Assembly (NCBI RefSeq): GCF_001423885.1
Contig: NZ_LMPP01000002.1
Span: forward strand, 628,575 to 692,574
Reading direction: 5' to 3'
From: Rathayibacter sp. Leaf185
Lineage (GTDB): Bacteria; Actinomycetota; Actinomycetes; Actinomycetales; Microbacteriaceae
DNA length: 64,000 nt
Shown piece after piece: positions 46,547 through 55,385 of this stretch (its first letter is position 1; every line of letters begins with the position of its first letter). The position numbers and the translations under genes were made by a program. Under the pieces are notes generated by a model. That model was not told the DNA's origin. It saw only the letters and a program-made list of their open reading frames with translations, and made no database searches.

Positions 46547-47902
46547 GTGCAGCAGAACCACCAGTCCACCAGCGAGCCCGCGAGCGGGGTGAGCACCGCT
46601 CCGGCCCTCGAGGCGCGGGGCCTGTTCAAGGTCTTCGGCCGACGGCCCGAGGAGGTCGTGAAGCGCCTTCGCTCGGGCTCGGACCGCGGCACCCTCACGG
46701 CGCTCGGCACCGCGGCCGTGATCGACACCTCCTTCGAGGTTCGCCGCGGCGAGATCTTCGTCGTGATGGGGCTCTCCGGCTCCGGCAAGTCGACCCTGAT
46801 CCGCATGCTCAACGGCCTCCAGGAGCCCACCGATGGCGAGGTGCTGATCGACGGCACCTCGATCACCGGGGTCTCGGAGGCGGAGCTGCGGCGGGTCCGC
46901 CGCTCGTCGATCTCGATGGTGTTCCAGCACTTCGCGCTGCTCCCGCACCGCACGGTGCTCGACAACGTCGCCTACCCGCTCGAGATCCAGGGCGTCCCCG
47001 CGGCCGAGCGGCGCGAGCGCGCCCTCGTCGCGGTGGAGCGCGCCGGCCTCGCGGGCTGGCACGAGAAGATGCCCGACGAGCTCTCGGGAGGCATGCGCCA
47101 GCGCGTCGGTCTCGCCCGCGCGCTCGCCGCCGACACCGACATCGTCCTGATGGACGAGGCGTTCTCGGCGCTCGACCCGCTGATCCGCCGCGAGATGCAG
47201 GAGCAGCTGATCGAGCTGCAGCACGAGCTCGGCAAGACGATCGTCTTCATCACCCACGACCTCAACGAGGCGATGTTCCTCGGCGACCGCATCGCGGTCA
47301 TGCGCGACGGCCGCATCGTGCAGATCGGCACTCCGGAGGAGATCCTCACCGATCCCGCCAACGACTACGTGGCGCAGTTCGTCCAGGACGTCGACCGCGC
47401 CCGCGTGCTCACCGCCGCGGCCGTCATGGAGCCCGCGCGCTCGGTCGTCACGCTCGCGGCAGGCCCCCGGGCGGCGCTGCGCGGCATGCGCGATCTGCAG
47501 ACCTCGGCGGCGTTCGTCGTCGGCAGCGGTCGACGCCTGATCGGCACCGTCCGCGACCGCGACGTGATCGAGCAGGTGCGCCGGAGCGAGGTCGACCTCT
47601 CGGCCGTCGTCGTCTCGGACGTCGTCACCGTCTCGCCCGACACCGCGCTCAGCGAGATCATCGAGCCGGCCGTCGAGTCGGCGCTCCCCGTCGCCGTGGT
47701 CGACGCCGACGGGCGCCTCCTCGGCGCGATCCCGCGGGTCACTCTGCTCGCCGCACTCGGCAACATCACCTCGCACACGGGGGAGCAGCCGGTGATCGAA
47801 CCGCCGGCCACGGTCTCGACCGAGATCGTGACCGCCACCCTGCACGCGACGGGCGGCCCCGTCGACGACGCCGTGCTCGTGACCGAGGGAGGTGTGCGAT
47901 GA
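46547..47902 (+). CDS. proV: Glycine betaine/proline-type ABC transporter ATPase with CBS domains
   Basis: About 451 residues. The ATPase ([53 protein letters not shown]) is typical of ProV/OpuAA. It is followed by two CBS domains near 290-420 that in OpuA sense ionic strength or c-di-AMP. It powers uptake of quaternary ammonium osmolytes. GTG 46547 is chosen because GGAG ends 5 nt upstream; GTG 46541 is in frame but overlaps that SD. The stop overlaps the next gene (ATGA). Confidence 0.92.
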   Translation: MQQNHQSTSEPASGVSTAPALEARGLFKVFGRRPEEVVKRLRSGSDRGTLTALGTAAVIDTSFEVRRGEIFVVMGLSGSGKSTLIRMLNGLQEPTDGEVLIDGTSITGVSEAELRRVRRSSISMVFQHFALLPHRTVLDNVAYPLEIQGVPAAERRERALVAVERAGLAGWHEKMPDELSGGMRQRVGLARALAADTDIVLMDEAFSALDPLIRREMQEQLIELQHELGKTIVFITHDLNEAMFLGDRIAVMRDGRIVQIGTPEEILTDPANDYVAQFVQDVDRARVLTAAAVMEPARSVVTLAAGPRAALRGMRDLQTSAAFVVGSGRRLIGTVRDRDVIEQVRRSEVDLSAVVVSDVVTVSPDTALSEIIEPAVESALPVAVVDADGRLLGAIPRVTLLAALGNITSHTGEQPVIEPPATVSTEIVTATLHATGGPVDDAVLVTEGGVR

Positions 47903-49650
47903 GCATCCGCCTGCCCCTCGGCGACGCGGCGGAATCCGCCGTCGACTTCCTCACCCTGACCTTCCAGCCGGTGTTCGACCTGATCAGCACCGTCTTCAGC
48001 GCGCTCTACTCCGGCGTCGACCTCGTGCTCGCGACTCCGCCGTTCTGGGTGATCGTCGCCTTCATCGCGGTCCTCGGCTATGCCGCGCGCGGCTGGGTGT
48101 TCGCGATCGGATCCGCGGCCGGACTCCTCCTGATCGCGAGCGTCGATCAGTGGGAGAACGCGATGGACTCGCTCGCCCTCGTCCTCGTCGCCTCGGTGAT
48201 CGCCATCGCGCTGAGCGTGCCGCTGGGCGTGCTCGCGGCGCGCAACCGCAGCGCCTCCGCCGTCATCAGACCCGTGCTCGACCTGATGCAGACGATGCCG
48301 GCGTTCGTGTACCTGATCCCGGCGCTCATCCTCTTCCGCGTCGGCGTCGTGCCCGGCATCGTCGCGACGATCGTGTTCGCGATGGCCCCCGGCGTCCGTC
48401 TGACCGAGCTGGGGATCCGCGGCGTCGACCCCGAGCTGGTCGAGGCGGGGGAGTCGTTCGGCTCGTCGAAGTGGCGGATCCTGCGCCAGATCCAGCTCCC
48501 GCTCGCGCTGCCGTCGATCCTCGCGGGACTCAACCAGGTGATCATACTGTCGCTCTCGATGGTGGTCATCGCGGGCATGGTCGGCGCGGGTGGTCTCGGC
48601 GGCGACGTCGTGGCGAGCATCGGCCGGATCGACGTGGCGCTCGGCTTCGAGGCGGGCATCGCCGTGGTGGTCCTCGCGATCATCCTCGACCGGATGACCG
48701 GCGCTCTCGGCGCGCCCTCGCCGGCCCGCGTCGCCCGAGCAGGCAGTCGCCGCGCCGTCGTCGCGACCCGTGCGGCCATCGCCGCCGTGTCGGTCGCGGT
48801 CGTCGCCTCCCTCGGCGCCTCGGCGCTGGCGGCTCCGGCGAGCACCGCCTCCGTCGACAACGGCGACCGCGGTGACGTGACGATCGCCGTGTTCCAGGGC
48901 TGGGACGAGGGGATCGCCGTCTCGGCGCTCTGGGAGTCGGTGCTCGAGGAGCAGGGCTACGACGTCACGCTGCAGAGCGCGGATGTCGCGCCCGGCTTCT
49001 CGGGGCTCGCGAGCGGCGACTACGACCTCGCCCTCGACACCTGGCTGCCGACCACCCACGCGAGCTACGTCGAGCGCTACGGCGACGACATCGTCGATCT
49101 GGGCGCGTGGAACGACGAGGCGAAGCTGACCATCGCGGTCAACGCCGACGCTCCGATCGACTCGCTCGAGGAGCTCGCGGCGAACCCCGACGTGGTCGGG
49201 AACCGCCTCGTCGGCATCGAGCCGGGCTCCGGGTTGAACACGATCACCTCCGAGGAGGTCATCCCCGGCTACGGCCTCGAGGGGATGGAGTACCTCACCT
49301 CGTCGACCCCGGCGATGCTGCAGGAGCTCTCGAGTGCGACAGCGGCGGGCGAGAACATCGCGGTCACGCTGTGGCGCCCGCACTGGGCCTACGACGCGTT
49401 CCCGATCAAGGATCTCGAGGACCCGTTGGGCCTGCTCGGCGACGCCGAGGGGCTGCACTCGTTCGGCTCCGCGGCGTTCGAGGGCGATTTCCCGACGCTC
49501 TCCAGGTGGATGCGCGATTTCCGGATGGACTCGGACACGCTCTACTCGCTCGAGAACGCCCTCTTCAACGACGGCGCCGCCGATCAGGACGCGGCCCTCG
49601 CCTCCTGGATCGACGAGAACCGCGAGTACGTCGACGGCCTCACTAACTGA
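47899..49650 (+). CDS. Fused osmolyte ABC transporter permease and substrate-binding protein (ProW-ProX)
   Basis: Of 583 residues, 1-~275 form a ProW/OpuAB permease (SVPLGVLAARNRSASAVIRP, LDLMQTMPAFVYLIPALILF, SMVVIAGMVGAGGLGGDVVA). After a further helix (RAAIAAVSVAVVASLGASAL), residues ~325-583 form an OpuAC/ProX-type binding domain (IAVFQGWDEGIAVSALWESV, DTWLPTTHASYVERYG, TLWRPHWAYDAFPI) with the Trp residues that build the aromatic cage for betaine-like ligands. The binding protein is thus tethered to the channel, as in OpuFB/OpuABC systems. With ProV it makes a two-gene transporter. Confidence 0.92.
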   Translation: MSIRLPLGDAAESAVDFLTLTFQPVFDLISTVFSALYSGVDLVLATPPFWVIVAFIAVLGYAARGWVFAIGSAAGLLLIASVDQWENAMDSLALVLVASVIAIALSVPLGVLAARNRSASAVIRPVLDLMQTMPAFVYLIPALILFRVGVVPGIVATIVFAMAPGVRLTELGIRGVDPELVEAGESFGSSKWRILRQIQLPLALPSILAGLNQVIILSLSMVVIAGMVGAGGLGGDVVASIGRIDVALGFEAGIAVVVLAIILDRMTGALGAPSPARVARAGSRRAVVATRAAIAAVSVAVVASLGASALAAPASTASVDNGDRGDVTIAVFQGWDEGIAVSALWESVLEEQGYDVTLQSADVAPGFSGLASGDYDLALDTWLPTTHASYVERYGDDIVDLGAWNDEAKLTIAVNADAPIDSLEELAANPDVVGNRLVGIEPGSGLNTITSEEVIPGYGLEGMEYLTSSTPAMLQELSSATAAGENIAVTLWRPHWAYDAFPIKDLEDPLGLLGDAEGLHSFGSAAFEGDFPTLSRWMRDFRMDSDTLYSLENALFNDGAADQDAALASWIDENREYVDGLTN

Positions 49651-49658
49651 GCCCGGAC

Positions 49659-49683
49659 GCCCCTCCGCGTCGAGCGGAGGGGC
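49659..49683. terminator. Terminator hairpin between proWX and xylB
   Basis: GCCCCTCCG (49659-49667) pairs with CGGAGGGGC (49675-49683), 7-nt loop, 8 nt after the proWX stop and just past the convergent xylB stop; serves both strands. Confidence 0.75.
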
Positions 49684-49689
49684 TCGTCG

Positions 49690-51066
49690 TCAGGCGCGGG
49701 CCGCCGCGTACTGCTCGCGGATGACCGCGCGGTGATCCGGCGCAGGCTCCGCGAGCGACGTGACCTCCCACGTCGGCCGTTCGCCCGTCAGCGCCCACGC
49801 CGCCTGCACGGCGGCGCCGTCGGCCACGTACTCGCCCGGGGTCGGCACCACGACCGGCACGTCGAACACCTGCGACGCCGCGAGCTGCACGGCGCGATTC
49901 TGCGCCGCTCCGCCGATCAGCAGGATCCGCCGCGCCTCGACGCCCTGCGCGCGCACCGCGTCGAGGCCGTCGGCGAGCCCGCAGAGCATGCCCTCGATGG
50001 CGGCGCGCGCCAGGTTCGGCCGGGTCGTCGAGGCGATCGTCATGCCGTGCAGGCTCGCGGTCGCATCCGGCAGGTTGGGCGTCCGCTCGCCCTCGAAGTA
50101 GGGGACCAGCACGAGGCCGCCGGAGCCGGGCTCGGCCTCGAGGGCCAGGGCCGCGAAGTCGTCGAAGCCGCTGCCGAGCAGTGCCGCGGTCGAGGCGAGC
50201 ACGCGCGCCGCGTTCAGCGTCGCCACCAGCGGCAGGAAGCGGCCGCTCGCGTCCGCGAAGCCCGCGACGGTCCCGGAGGCGTCGCGCACCGGCGAGTCCG
50301 TCACCGCGAACACGGTGCCGCTCGTGCCGATGCTGACGACCACGTCGCCCGGGCCCGCGCCGAGCCCGAGGGCGGCGCCCGCGTTGTCGCCCGCGCCGGG
50401 GCCGACGACGACGCCGCTCGGGGTGGTGCCCGCCGCCTCCGACGGCCCGAGCACCCGGGGCAGCAGCGGCCGATGGCCGAGCGAGCGCTCGAGCAGCTCG
50501 AGGTCGTAGCCGTCGGCGCCCCAGTACGAGGTGCCGGAGGCGTCGGAGCGATCGGTCGTGAGCGCGTCGAGCTGCGGCGCATCGGGACCGTAGCCGAGCA
50601 GGCGCCAGGTCAGCCAGTCGTGGGGGAGCGCCACGGCGGCGACGCGCGCGGCGTTCTCGGGCTCGGCGTCGCGCAGCCAGCGGAGCTTCGTGGCGGTGAA
50701 GGAGGCGACGGGCACGCTGCCGGTGCGCTGGGCCCACGCGTCCGCTCCCAGCTCCTCGATCAGGTCGCGCGCGGCGCCGGCGCTGCGGGTGTCGTTCCAG
50801 AGCAGCGCGGGGCGGATGACGCGACCCTCGGCGTCCAGGACGACCATGCCGTGCTGCTGCCCGCCGACCGAGATCGCGGCGACGTCGTCGAAGCCGCCGG
50901 CGTCCGCGATCGCGAGCTGCAGCGCCTCCCACCACGCGGCCGGATCGACCTCGGTGCCGTCGGGGTGAGCGGCGCGGCCCGTGCGGACGACGGCTCCGCT
51001 CTCGAGATCGCGGACGACCACCTTGCAGCTCTGGGTGGAGGAGTCGATGCCTGCGACGAGCGTCAT
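49690..51066 (-). CDS. xylB: Xylulokinase
   Basis: This 458-residue FGGY-family kinase begins with [15 protein letters not shown] (phosphate 1 loop) and has [14 protein letters not shown], the catalytic Asp in [28 protein letters not shown] and the C-terminal FGGY region ([20 protein letters not shown]). It phosphorylates D-xylulose to D-xylulose 5-phosphate. ATG 51066 is chosen with AAAGG 8 nt upstream; GTG 51075 is the alternative. It follows xylA, separated by a strong hairpin. Confidence 0.93.
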   Translation of the reverse strand: MTLVAGIDSSTQSCKVVVRDLESGAVVRTGRAAHPDGTEVDPAAWWEALQLAIADAGGFDDVAAISVGGQQHGMVVLDAEGRVIRPALLWNDTRSAGAARDLIEELGADAWAQRTGSVPVASFTATKLRWLRDAEPENAARVAAVALPHDWLTWRLLGYGPDAPQLDALTTDRSDASGTSYWGADGYDLELLERSLGHRPLLPRVLGPSEAAGTTPSGVVVGPGAGDNAGAALGLGAGPGDVVVSIGTSGTVFAVTDSPVRDASGTVAGFADASGRFLPLVATLNAARVLASTAALLGSGFDDFAALALEAEPGSGGLVLVPYFEGERTPNLPDATASLHGMTIASTTRPNLARAAIEGMLCGLADGLDAVRAQGVEARRILLIGGAAQNRAVQLAASQVFDVPVVVPTPGEYVADGAAVQAAWALTGERPTWEVTSLAEPAPDHRAVIREQYAAARA

Positions 51067-51120
51067 CGCCGTCACCTTTCCGTACGGGCGGAGGGGTCGC
51101 CTCCGCCGGGAGACAGGAGA

Positions 51121-51159
51121 ACGGACGAGACCCCGCGTCGAGCGCGGGATCTCGTCCGT
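51121..51159 (-). terminator. Hairpin between xylA and xylB
   Basis: ACGGACGAGA (51121-51130) pairs with 51150-51159, and inside it CCCGCG pairs with CGCGGG. It sits in the 124-nt gap after xylA, so it likely attenuates xylB relative to xylA. Confidence 0.75.
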
Positions 51160-51190
51160 ATCGGAGCCGGAGGGGCCCCGGGGGAGTGGG

Positions 51191-52381
51191 TCAGCGGGCG
51201 CCGAGCAGGTGCTCGGTGGCCAGCTGCTGGAGCTTCACGAAGCCGAAGCCCTTGCCGCCCAGGTAGGCGTCGGTGTCGAAGTCCTCGTACGAGGCGGAGT
51301 CGGCGAGCAGGTCGTCGTACGACTCGCCCTCGTTCAGCGTCGGCTGCGCGAGCTCGAGGACCTTGGCGGCCTGGAGCGCCTCCTGCACCTCGGGGTCGGC
51401 GCGGAAGGCCGCGGCGCGCTCCTTGAGCAGCAGGTAGGTGCGCATGTTGGCGGCGGCCGAGTCCCAGACTCCGGTCTCGTCCTCGGTGCGCGAGGGCTTG
51501 TAGTCGAAGTGGCGGGGGCCGTCGTACGAGGGGACGCCGCCCGGGCCGCCGTTCTCGAGCAGGTCGACGAGCGAGAACGCGTTGTGCAGGTCGCCGTGAC
51601 CGAAGACGAGGTCCTGGTCGTACTTGATGCCGCGCTGGCCGTTGAGGTCGATGTGGAAGAGCTTGCCGTGGTACAGCGCCTGGGCGATGCCGGCGGTGAA
51701 GTTGAGGCCCGCCATCTGCTCGTGGCCGGTCTCGGGGTTCACACCCACGAGCTCGGGGCGCTCGAGCGAGTCGATGAAGGCGATCGCGTGGCCCAGCGTC
51801 GGCAGCAGGATGTCGCCGCGGGGCTCGTTGGGCTTGGGCTCGATCGCGAAGCGGATGTCGTAGCCCTTGTCGGTGACGTAGTCGCCGAGCAGGTTGACGG
51901 CCTCGCGGTAGCGCTCGAGGGCCGAGCGGATGTCCTTGGCGGAGTCGTACTCGGCGCCCTCGCGGCCGCCCCACATCACGAAGGTCTTGGCGCCGAGCTC
52001 GGCGGCGAGGTCGAGGTTGCGGAGCACCTTGCGCAGCGCGAAGCGGCGGACGGCGCGGTCGTTCGACGTGAAGCCGCCGTCCTTGAACACCGGGGCGCTG
52101 AAGAGGTTGGTGGTGACCATCGGCACGATGAGGCCGGTCGAGTCGAGGGCGCCCTTGAGGCGGTCGATCTGGGTCTGGCGCTCGGCGTCGGTCGAGCCGA
52201 AGGCGAAGAGGTCGTCGTCGTGGAACGTGAGTCCGTAGGCGCCGAGCTCGCTGAGCTTCTCGACGGCATGCACCACGTCGAGCGGCGGGCGGGTCGGGCC
52301 GCCGAACGGGTCCGCCCCGTTGTAGCCGATGGTCCAGAGGCCGAAGGAGAACTTGTCCTCGCGGGTGGGGGTCAGAGACAT
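51191..52381 (-). CDS. xylA: Xylose isomerase
   Basis: This 396-residue TIM-barrel enzyme interconverts D-xylose and D-xylulose. Visible: [16 protein letters not shown], the catalytic His in [21 protein letters not shown], the metal Glu in [25 protein letters not shown], and metal ligands in [17 protein letters not shown]. Length and motifs match the actinobacterial (class I) type. ATG 52381 has AAAGGATC upstream. Its promoter region faces the LacI regulator gene. Confidence 0.96.
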   Translation of the reverse strand: MSLTPTREDKFSFGLWTIGYNGADPFGGPTRPPLDVVHAVEKLSELGAYGLTFHDDDLFAFGSTDAERQTQIDRLKGALDSTGLIVPMVTTNLFSAPVFKDGGFTSNDRAVRRFALRKVLRNLDLAAELGAKTFVMWGGREGAEYDSAKDIRSALERYREAVNLLGDYVTDKGYDIRFAIEPKPNEPRGDILLPTLGHAIAFIDSLERPELVGVNPETGHEQMAGLNFTAGIAQALYHGKLFHIDLNGQRGIKYDQDLVFGHGDLHNAFSLVDLLENGGPGGVPSYDGPRHFDYKPSRTEDETGVWDSAAANMRTYLLLKERAAAFRADPEVQEALQAAKVLELAQPTLNEGESYDDLLADSASYEDFDTDAYLGGKGFGFVKLQQLATEHLLGAR

Positions 52382-52413
52382 GGAACCGATCCTTTCCGGC
52401 GACGTCGCCGAAT

Positions 52414-52430
52414 TGTTGTTGCGCCCAACA
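52414..52430. promoter_or_regulatory. Operator-like inverted repeat at the xylA promoter
   Basis: TGTTG-TTGCGCC-CAACA overlaps the predicted -10 (52427-52432) of xylA. This placement fits repression by a xylose regulator; the ROK protein at 59723 is the best local candidate (inference). Confidence 0.5.
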
Positions 52431-52455
52431 TATCGGGGGCGGGGACGAGGCGCAA
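52427..52455 (-). promoter_or_regulatory. xylA promoter
   Basis: Minus strand TTGCGC (52450-52455) as -35 and TATGTT (52427-52432) as -10, 17 nt apart, about 45 nt upstream of the ATG. Confidence 0.5.
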
Positions 52456-52508
52456 TGGCGCGGGCGCCGCGTCGCGTCGATATGTGGTGCCGCCGAACGA
52501 ATTCCTTG

Positions 52509-52567
52509 CGGAAGCGTTTCGACTGTGCGTACAGTGCACTGCAGCACGATCGGTCGAAGCGCTTCGA
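52509..52567. promoter_or_regulatory. Two LacI-type operators before the LacI regulator gene
   Basis: A perfect 14-bp palindrome TCGAAGCGCTTCGA at 52554-52567 with a central CG, and a weaker copy CGGAAGCGTTTCGA at 52509-52522 (12 of 14), 45 bp apart. A third copy is at 53676-53689. This fits autoregulation and DNA looping by the LacI protein encoded at 52609. Confidence 0.8.
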
Positions 52568-52608
52568 AGCCTCGATCGCACCGACGACGAGGTCCGGCAG
52601 GAGGAACG

Positions 52609-53637
52609 ATGGCGACCATCCACGACGTCGCCCGCGCCGCCGGGGTCTCGATCAGCACGGTCTCGTACGCCCTCTCTGGCAAGCGCTCGATCGCCGCCAC
52701 GACGCGTCAGCGCGTCGAGGACGCGGTCCGCCAGCTCGACTACCGGCCGCACGCCGGGGCGCGGATGCTCGCCGGGGCGCGGACCCACATCCTCGCGCTC
52801 TCGGCGCCGATGCGCGGCGAGCTGCACCTCCCCACGCACATGCGCTTCGTGACCGAGGTGCTCGAGCGGGCCCGCGAGTCCGACTACGACGTGCTGCTGC
52901 TCGTCACCGACGAGGCGTCCAGTGGCATCGGCCGCGTCTCGTCCTCCTCCCTCGTCGACGGCATCGTCCTGATGGGTGTCGACGACGACGACCAGCGGGC
53001 CACGCTGATCCGCGAGGCGGGTGTTCCCGCGACCTTCATCGGCGTCCCCTCCGACGCGCACGACCTCGCCTGCGTCGACCTCGACTTCGCCGAGGCCGCG
53101 CGGCAGAGCGTGCGCACCCTCGCCGAGAACGGCCACCGCTCGATCGGCCTGATCGAGCACCCGCAGTCGTACACCGACCGCAACGCCGGCTTCGTGCGCC
53201 GCTACGACGACGCGTTCCGCAGCGAGTGCACGGCCCTCGGCCTCGACCTCGTCGTGGAGCGCCCGCACCTCGGCCGCGGCAGCGCCGTCGCGGCGATCGA
53301 CGCGGTCCTCGCGGCAGCGCCCACCGCCCTCGTGCTGCACTGCAACGAGCCCGTGGCGGAGGCGGTCCTCGACCGCGTCCTCGAGCGCGGTCTGAGCGTG
53401 CCGGGCGATCTCTCCGTGCTCGCCGCCTGCGCGAGCTACGACGGCGCGACGCTGCCGGTCCCCGTCAGCTCGATCCCGCTGCCACTGGAGGCGATGTGCC
53501 GCGCGGCCGTCGCGCGGACCCTCCAGCAGATCGACTCCGGTCGCACCGTCGGCGTCGAGCTGCTCCCACCCCACTACGTCGACCACGGCTCCATCGCGCT
53601 CGCGCCGAGTGGCGCGCTCGCTCCGCTCGTCTCCTGA
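52609..53637 (+). CDS. LacI-family regulator of the alpha-xyloside locus
   Basis: This 342-residue repressor starts with the helix-turn-helix [20 protein letters not shown] and the hinge [20 protein letters not shown], then a PBP1-like sensor ([36 protein letters not shown]). ATG 52609 is preceded by CAGGAGGA. The palindromes at 52509-52567 and 53676-53689 flank it, so it probably represses itself and the binding-protein/permease/xylosidase genes that follow. Its effector may be an alpha-xyloside or xylose (inference). Confidence 0.92.
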   Translation: MATIHDVARAAGVSISTVSYALSGKRSIAATTRQRVEDAVRQLDYRPHAGARMLAGARTHILALSAPMRGELHLPTHMRFVTEVLERARESDYDVLLLVTDEASSGIGRVSSSSLVDGIVLMGVDDDDQRATLIREAGVPATFIGVPSDAHDLACVDLDFAEAARQSVRTLAENGHRSIGLIEHPQSYTDRNAGFVRRYDDAFRSECTALGLDLVVERPHLGRGSAVAAIDAVLAAAPTALVLHCNEPVAEAVLDRVLERGLSVPGDLSVLAACASYDGATLPVPVSSIPLPLEAMCRAAVARTLQQIDSGRTVGVELLPPHYVDHGSIALAPSGALAPLVS

Positions 53638-53675
53638 TCCTTCCCGTCCTCCGATCCACCTCCGTCCGCCCATCG

Positions 53676-53689
53676 TCGAAACGCTTCGA
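53676..53689. promoter_or_regulatory. LacI-type operator before the binding-protein gene
   Basis: TCGAAACGCTTCGA, the same TCGAARCGYTTCGA motif as at 52509 and 52554, 90 bp before ATG 53779. Confidence 0.8.
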
Positions 53690-53778
53690 AGCCTCCTCGG
53701 CCACTGAGAGAGCGCTCCACGCCGCCTGCACCATCCCGCCACAGCCCTGCGGCACCCATTCAAAGGAGAACACCCGCA

Positions 53779-55155
53779 ATGTCGCTTCGTTCCAGCACTG
53801 CCTTCCACCGTCCGAGCGCGTCCTCGGTCGGCGCCCTCAGCCGCCGCGGCCTGATCGCCGGCGGCGTCGGCATCAGCGCGATGTTCGCGCTGGCCGCCTG
53901 CTCGGGGGGCGGCTCCGACGCCGGCTCCGACGCCCTCTCCACCACCGTCGACGGCGCCGGCCGCACCCTCACCATGTGGGACTTCGAGACCCCCGACAGC
54001 GACCGCGGCATCGCCTGGCTCGCCGCGCGCGACATCTTCACCAAGGAGACCGGCGCCGAGATCGCCTACGAGTTCAAGGCCTTCGAGCAGCTCCGCACCG
54101 GCGCCAGCCAGATCTTCAACTCCAACTCGGCTCCGGATGTCGTCGAGTACAACAAGGGCAACGCGACCAGCGGACTGCTCTCGAGCCAGGGACTGCTCAC
54201 CAACCTCGACGAGGCGGTCGAGTTCTACGGCTGGGACAAGCTCATCCCGGGCGCGCTCCAGACGACCGCCAAGTACGACGACAAGGGCATCATGGGCTCC
54301 GGCTCCTGGTACGGCATCCCCAACTACGGTGAGTTCACCTTCGTCTACTACAACGAGGACGCCTTCGCCGCGAACGGCCTCGAGGTGCCGACCAGCTACG
54401 ACGAGTTCCTCGCCGTGCTCGACGCCTTCGTCGCCAAGGGCATCACCCCGCTGGCCGAGGCCGGCGCCGAGTATCCGCTGCAGCAGCTCTTCTACCAGCT
54501 CGCGCTGCTGAAGGCCGATCGCTCCTGGATCACCGACTACCAGACCTACACCGGCGAGGTCGACTTCGAGGACGCGGCGTGGAGCTACGCGGCCGACCAG
54601 CTCAAGACCTACGTCGACAAGGGCTACTTCTCGGCCGATGCCTCCGGGCTCAAGGCCGAGGACGCGGGTACCGCCTTCATCTCGGGCGAGTACCCGATCT
54701 TCTTCTCGGGCTCGTGGTGGTTCGGCCGCTTCAAGACCGAGATCACGGGCTTCGAGTGGAACACCTTCCTCTTCCCCGGCGCAGAGTTCACGATGGGCTC
54801 CGCGGGCAACCACTGGGTCATCCCCGAGACGGCGAAGAACAAGGACCTCGCCTACAAGTGGATCGACATCACGATGCGCCCCGAGATCCAGAACCTCATC
54901 GGCAACAACGGAGGAATCCCGCTGGTCGTCGACGAGACCGCGATCACCGACGAGAAGAGCAAGGAGCTGCTCTCGCAGTGGAAGACGGTCGTCGACGGCG
55001 ACCAGCTCTCCTTCTACCCCGACTGGCCCACCGCGACCTTCTACGACGACCTCGTCGCGGCGACCCAGGAGCTCATCAACGGCTCGAAGGACGAGACCGA
55101 CATGCTCTCCGAGCTCCAGGAGAAGTACGACGACGGCGTCGCCGACATCAAGTGA
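53779..55155 (+). CDS. Oligosaccharide-binding lipoprotein, ABC importer (CUT1)
   Basis: This 458-residue family 1 solute-binding protein has a twin-arginine-like signal (SRRGLIAGG at 21-29) and lipobox ending ALAAC with Cys41. It then has the MalE-like fold (APDVVEYNKGNATSGLLSSQ; GIPNYGEFTFVYYNEDAFAA; EYPIFFSGSWWFGRF; GSAGNHWVIPETAKNKDLAY). It should capture an oligosaccharide outside the membrane; the downstream alpha-xylosidase suggests xyloglucan-type oligosaccharides. ATG 53779 has AAAGGAGAA upstream. Its stop lies within a stem-loop. Confidence 0.92.
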   Translation: MSLRSSTAFHRPSASSVGALSRRGLIAGGVGISAMFALAACSGGGSDAGSDALSTTVDGAGRTLTMWDFETPDSDRGIAWLAARDIFTKETGAEIAYEFKAFEQLRTGASQIFNSNSAPDVVEYNKGNATSGLLSSQGLLTNLDEAVEFYGWDKLIPGALQTTAKYDDKGIMGSGSWYGIPNYGEFTFVYYNEDAFAANGLEVPTSYDEFLAVLDAFVAKGITPLAEAGAEYPLQQLFYQLALLKADRSWITDYQTYTGEVDFEDAAWSYAADQLKTYVDKGYFSADASGLKAEDAGTAFISGEYPIFFSGSWWFGRFKTEITGFEWNTFLFPGAEFTMGSAGNHWVIPETAKNKDLAYKWIDITMRPEIQNLIGNNGGIPLVVDETAITDEKSKELLSQWKTVVDGDQLSFYPDWPTATFYDDLVAATQELINGSKDETDMLSELQEKYDDGVADIK

Positions 55156-55172
55156 CGCTGCGCGTCACTTGA
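55148..55172 (+). terminator. Stem-loop over the binding-protein stop codon
   Basis: TCAAGTGACGC (55148-55158) pairs perfectly with 55162-55172 around a 3-nt loop; GCCGA/TCGGC extend it. The stop TGA (55153-55155) is inside the left arm. Likely a 3' stabiliser or attenuator. Confidence 0.75.
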
Positions 55173-55243
55173 TTCGGCGACGAAAGGCGGCAGCCCCGCG
55201 CCCGCGGGCGCGGAACAGCCGCGGCAGCCTCTGAATCGTGACG

Positions 55244-55263
55244 GCGGCCCCTACAGGGGCCGC
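55244..55263 (+). terminator. Second hairpin in the binding-protein/permease gap
   Basis: GCGGCCCCT (55244-55252) pairs with AGGGGCCGC (55255-55263). A GC palindrome CCGCGCCCGCGGGCGCGG lies just upstream, near 55196-55213. Confidence 0.6.
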
Positions 55264-55289
55264 ACCACGGTCGTCAGAATCCCCACCTC

Positions 55290-55348
55290 GCGAGATGCCA
55301 CTCGCGCACGCCCCACTCGGCGTGTCGCGTACGCGAGTGGCATCTCGC
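55290..55348. repeat. Long intergenic inverted repeat, family A copy 2
   Basis: GCGAGATGCCACTCGCG (55290-55306) pairs perfectly with 55332-55348. An inner stem CACGCC/GGCGTG closes 55307-55324. The 13-nt core GCGAGATGCCACT is shared with 18382-18394. It lies inside the transporter operon, 37 nt before the permease start. Confidence 0.85.
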
Positions 55349-55385
55349 CCACCCCCGAGCACATCCCCGGACGAAGGACTACGAC

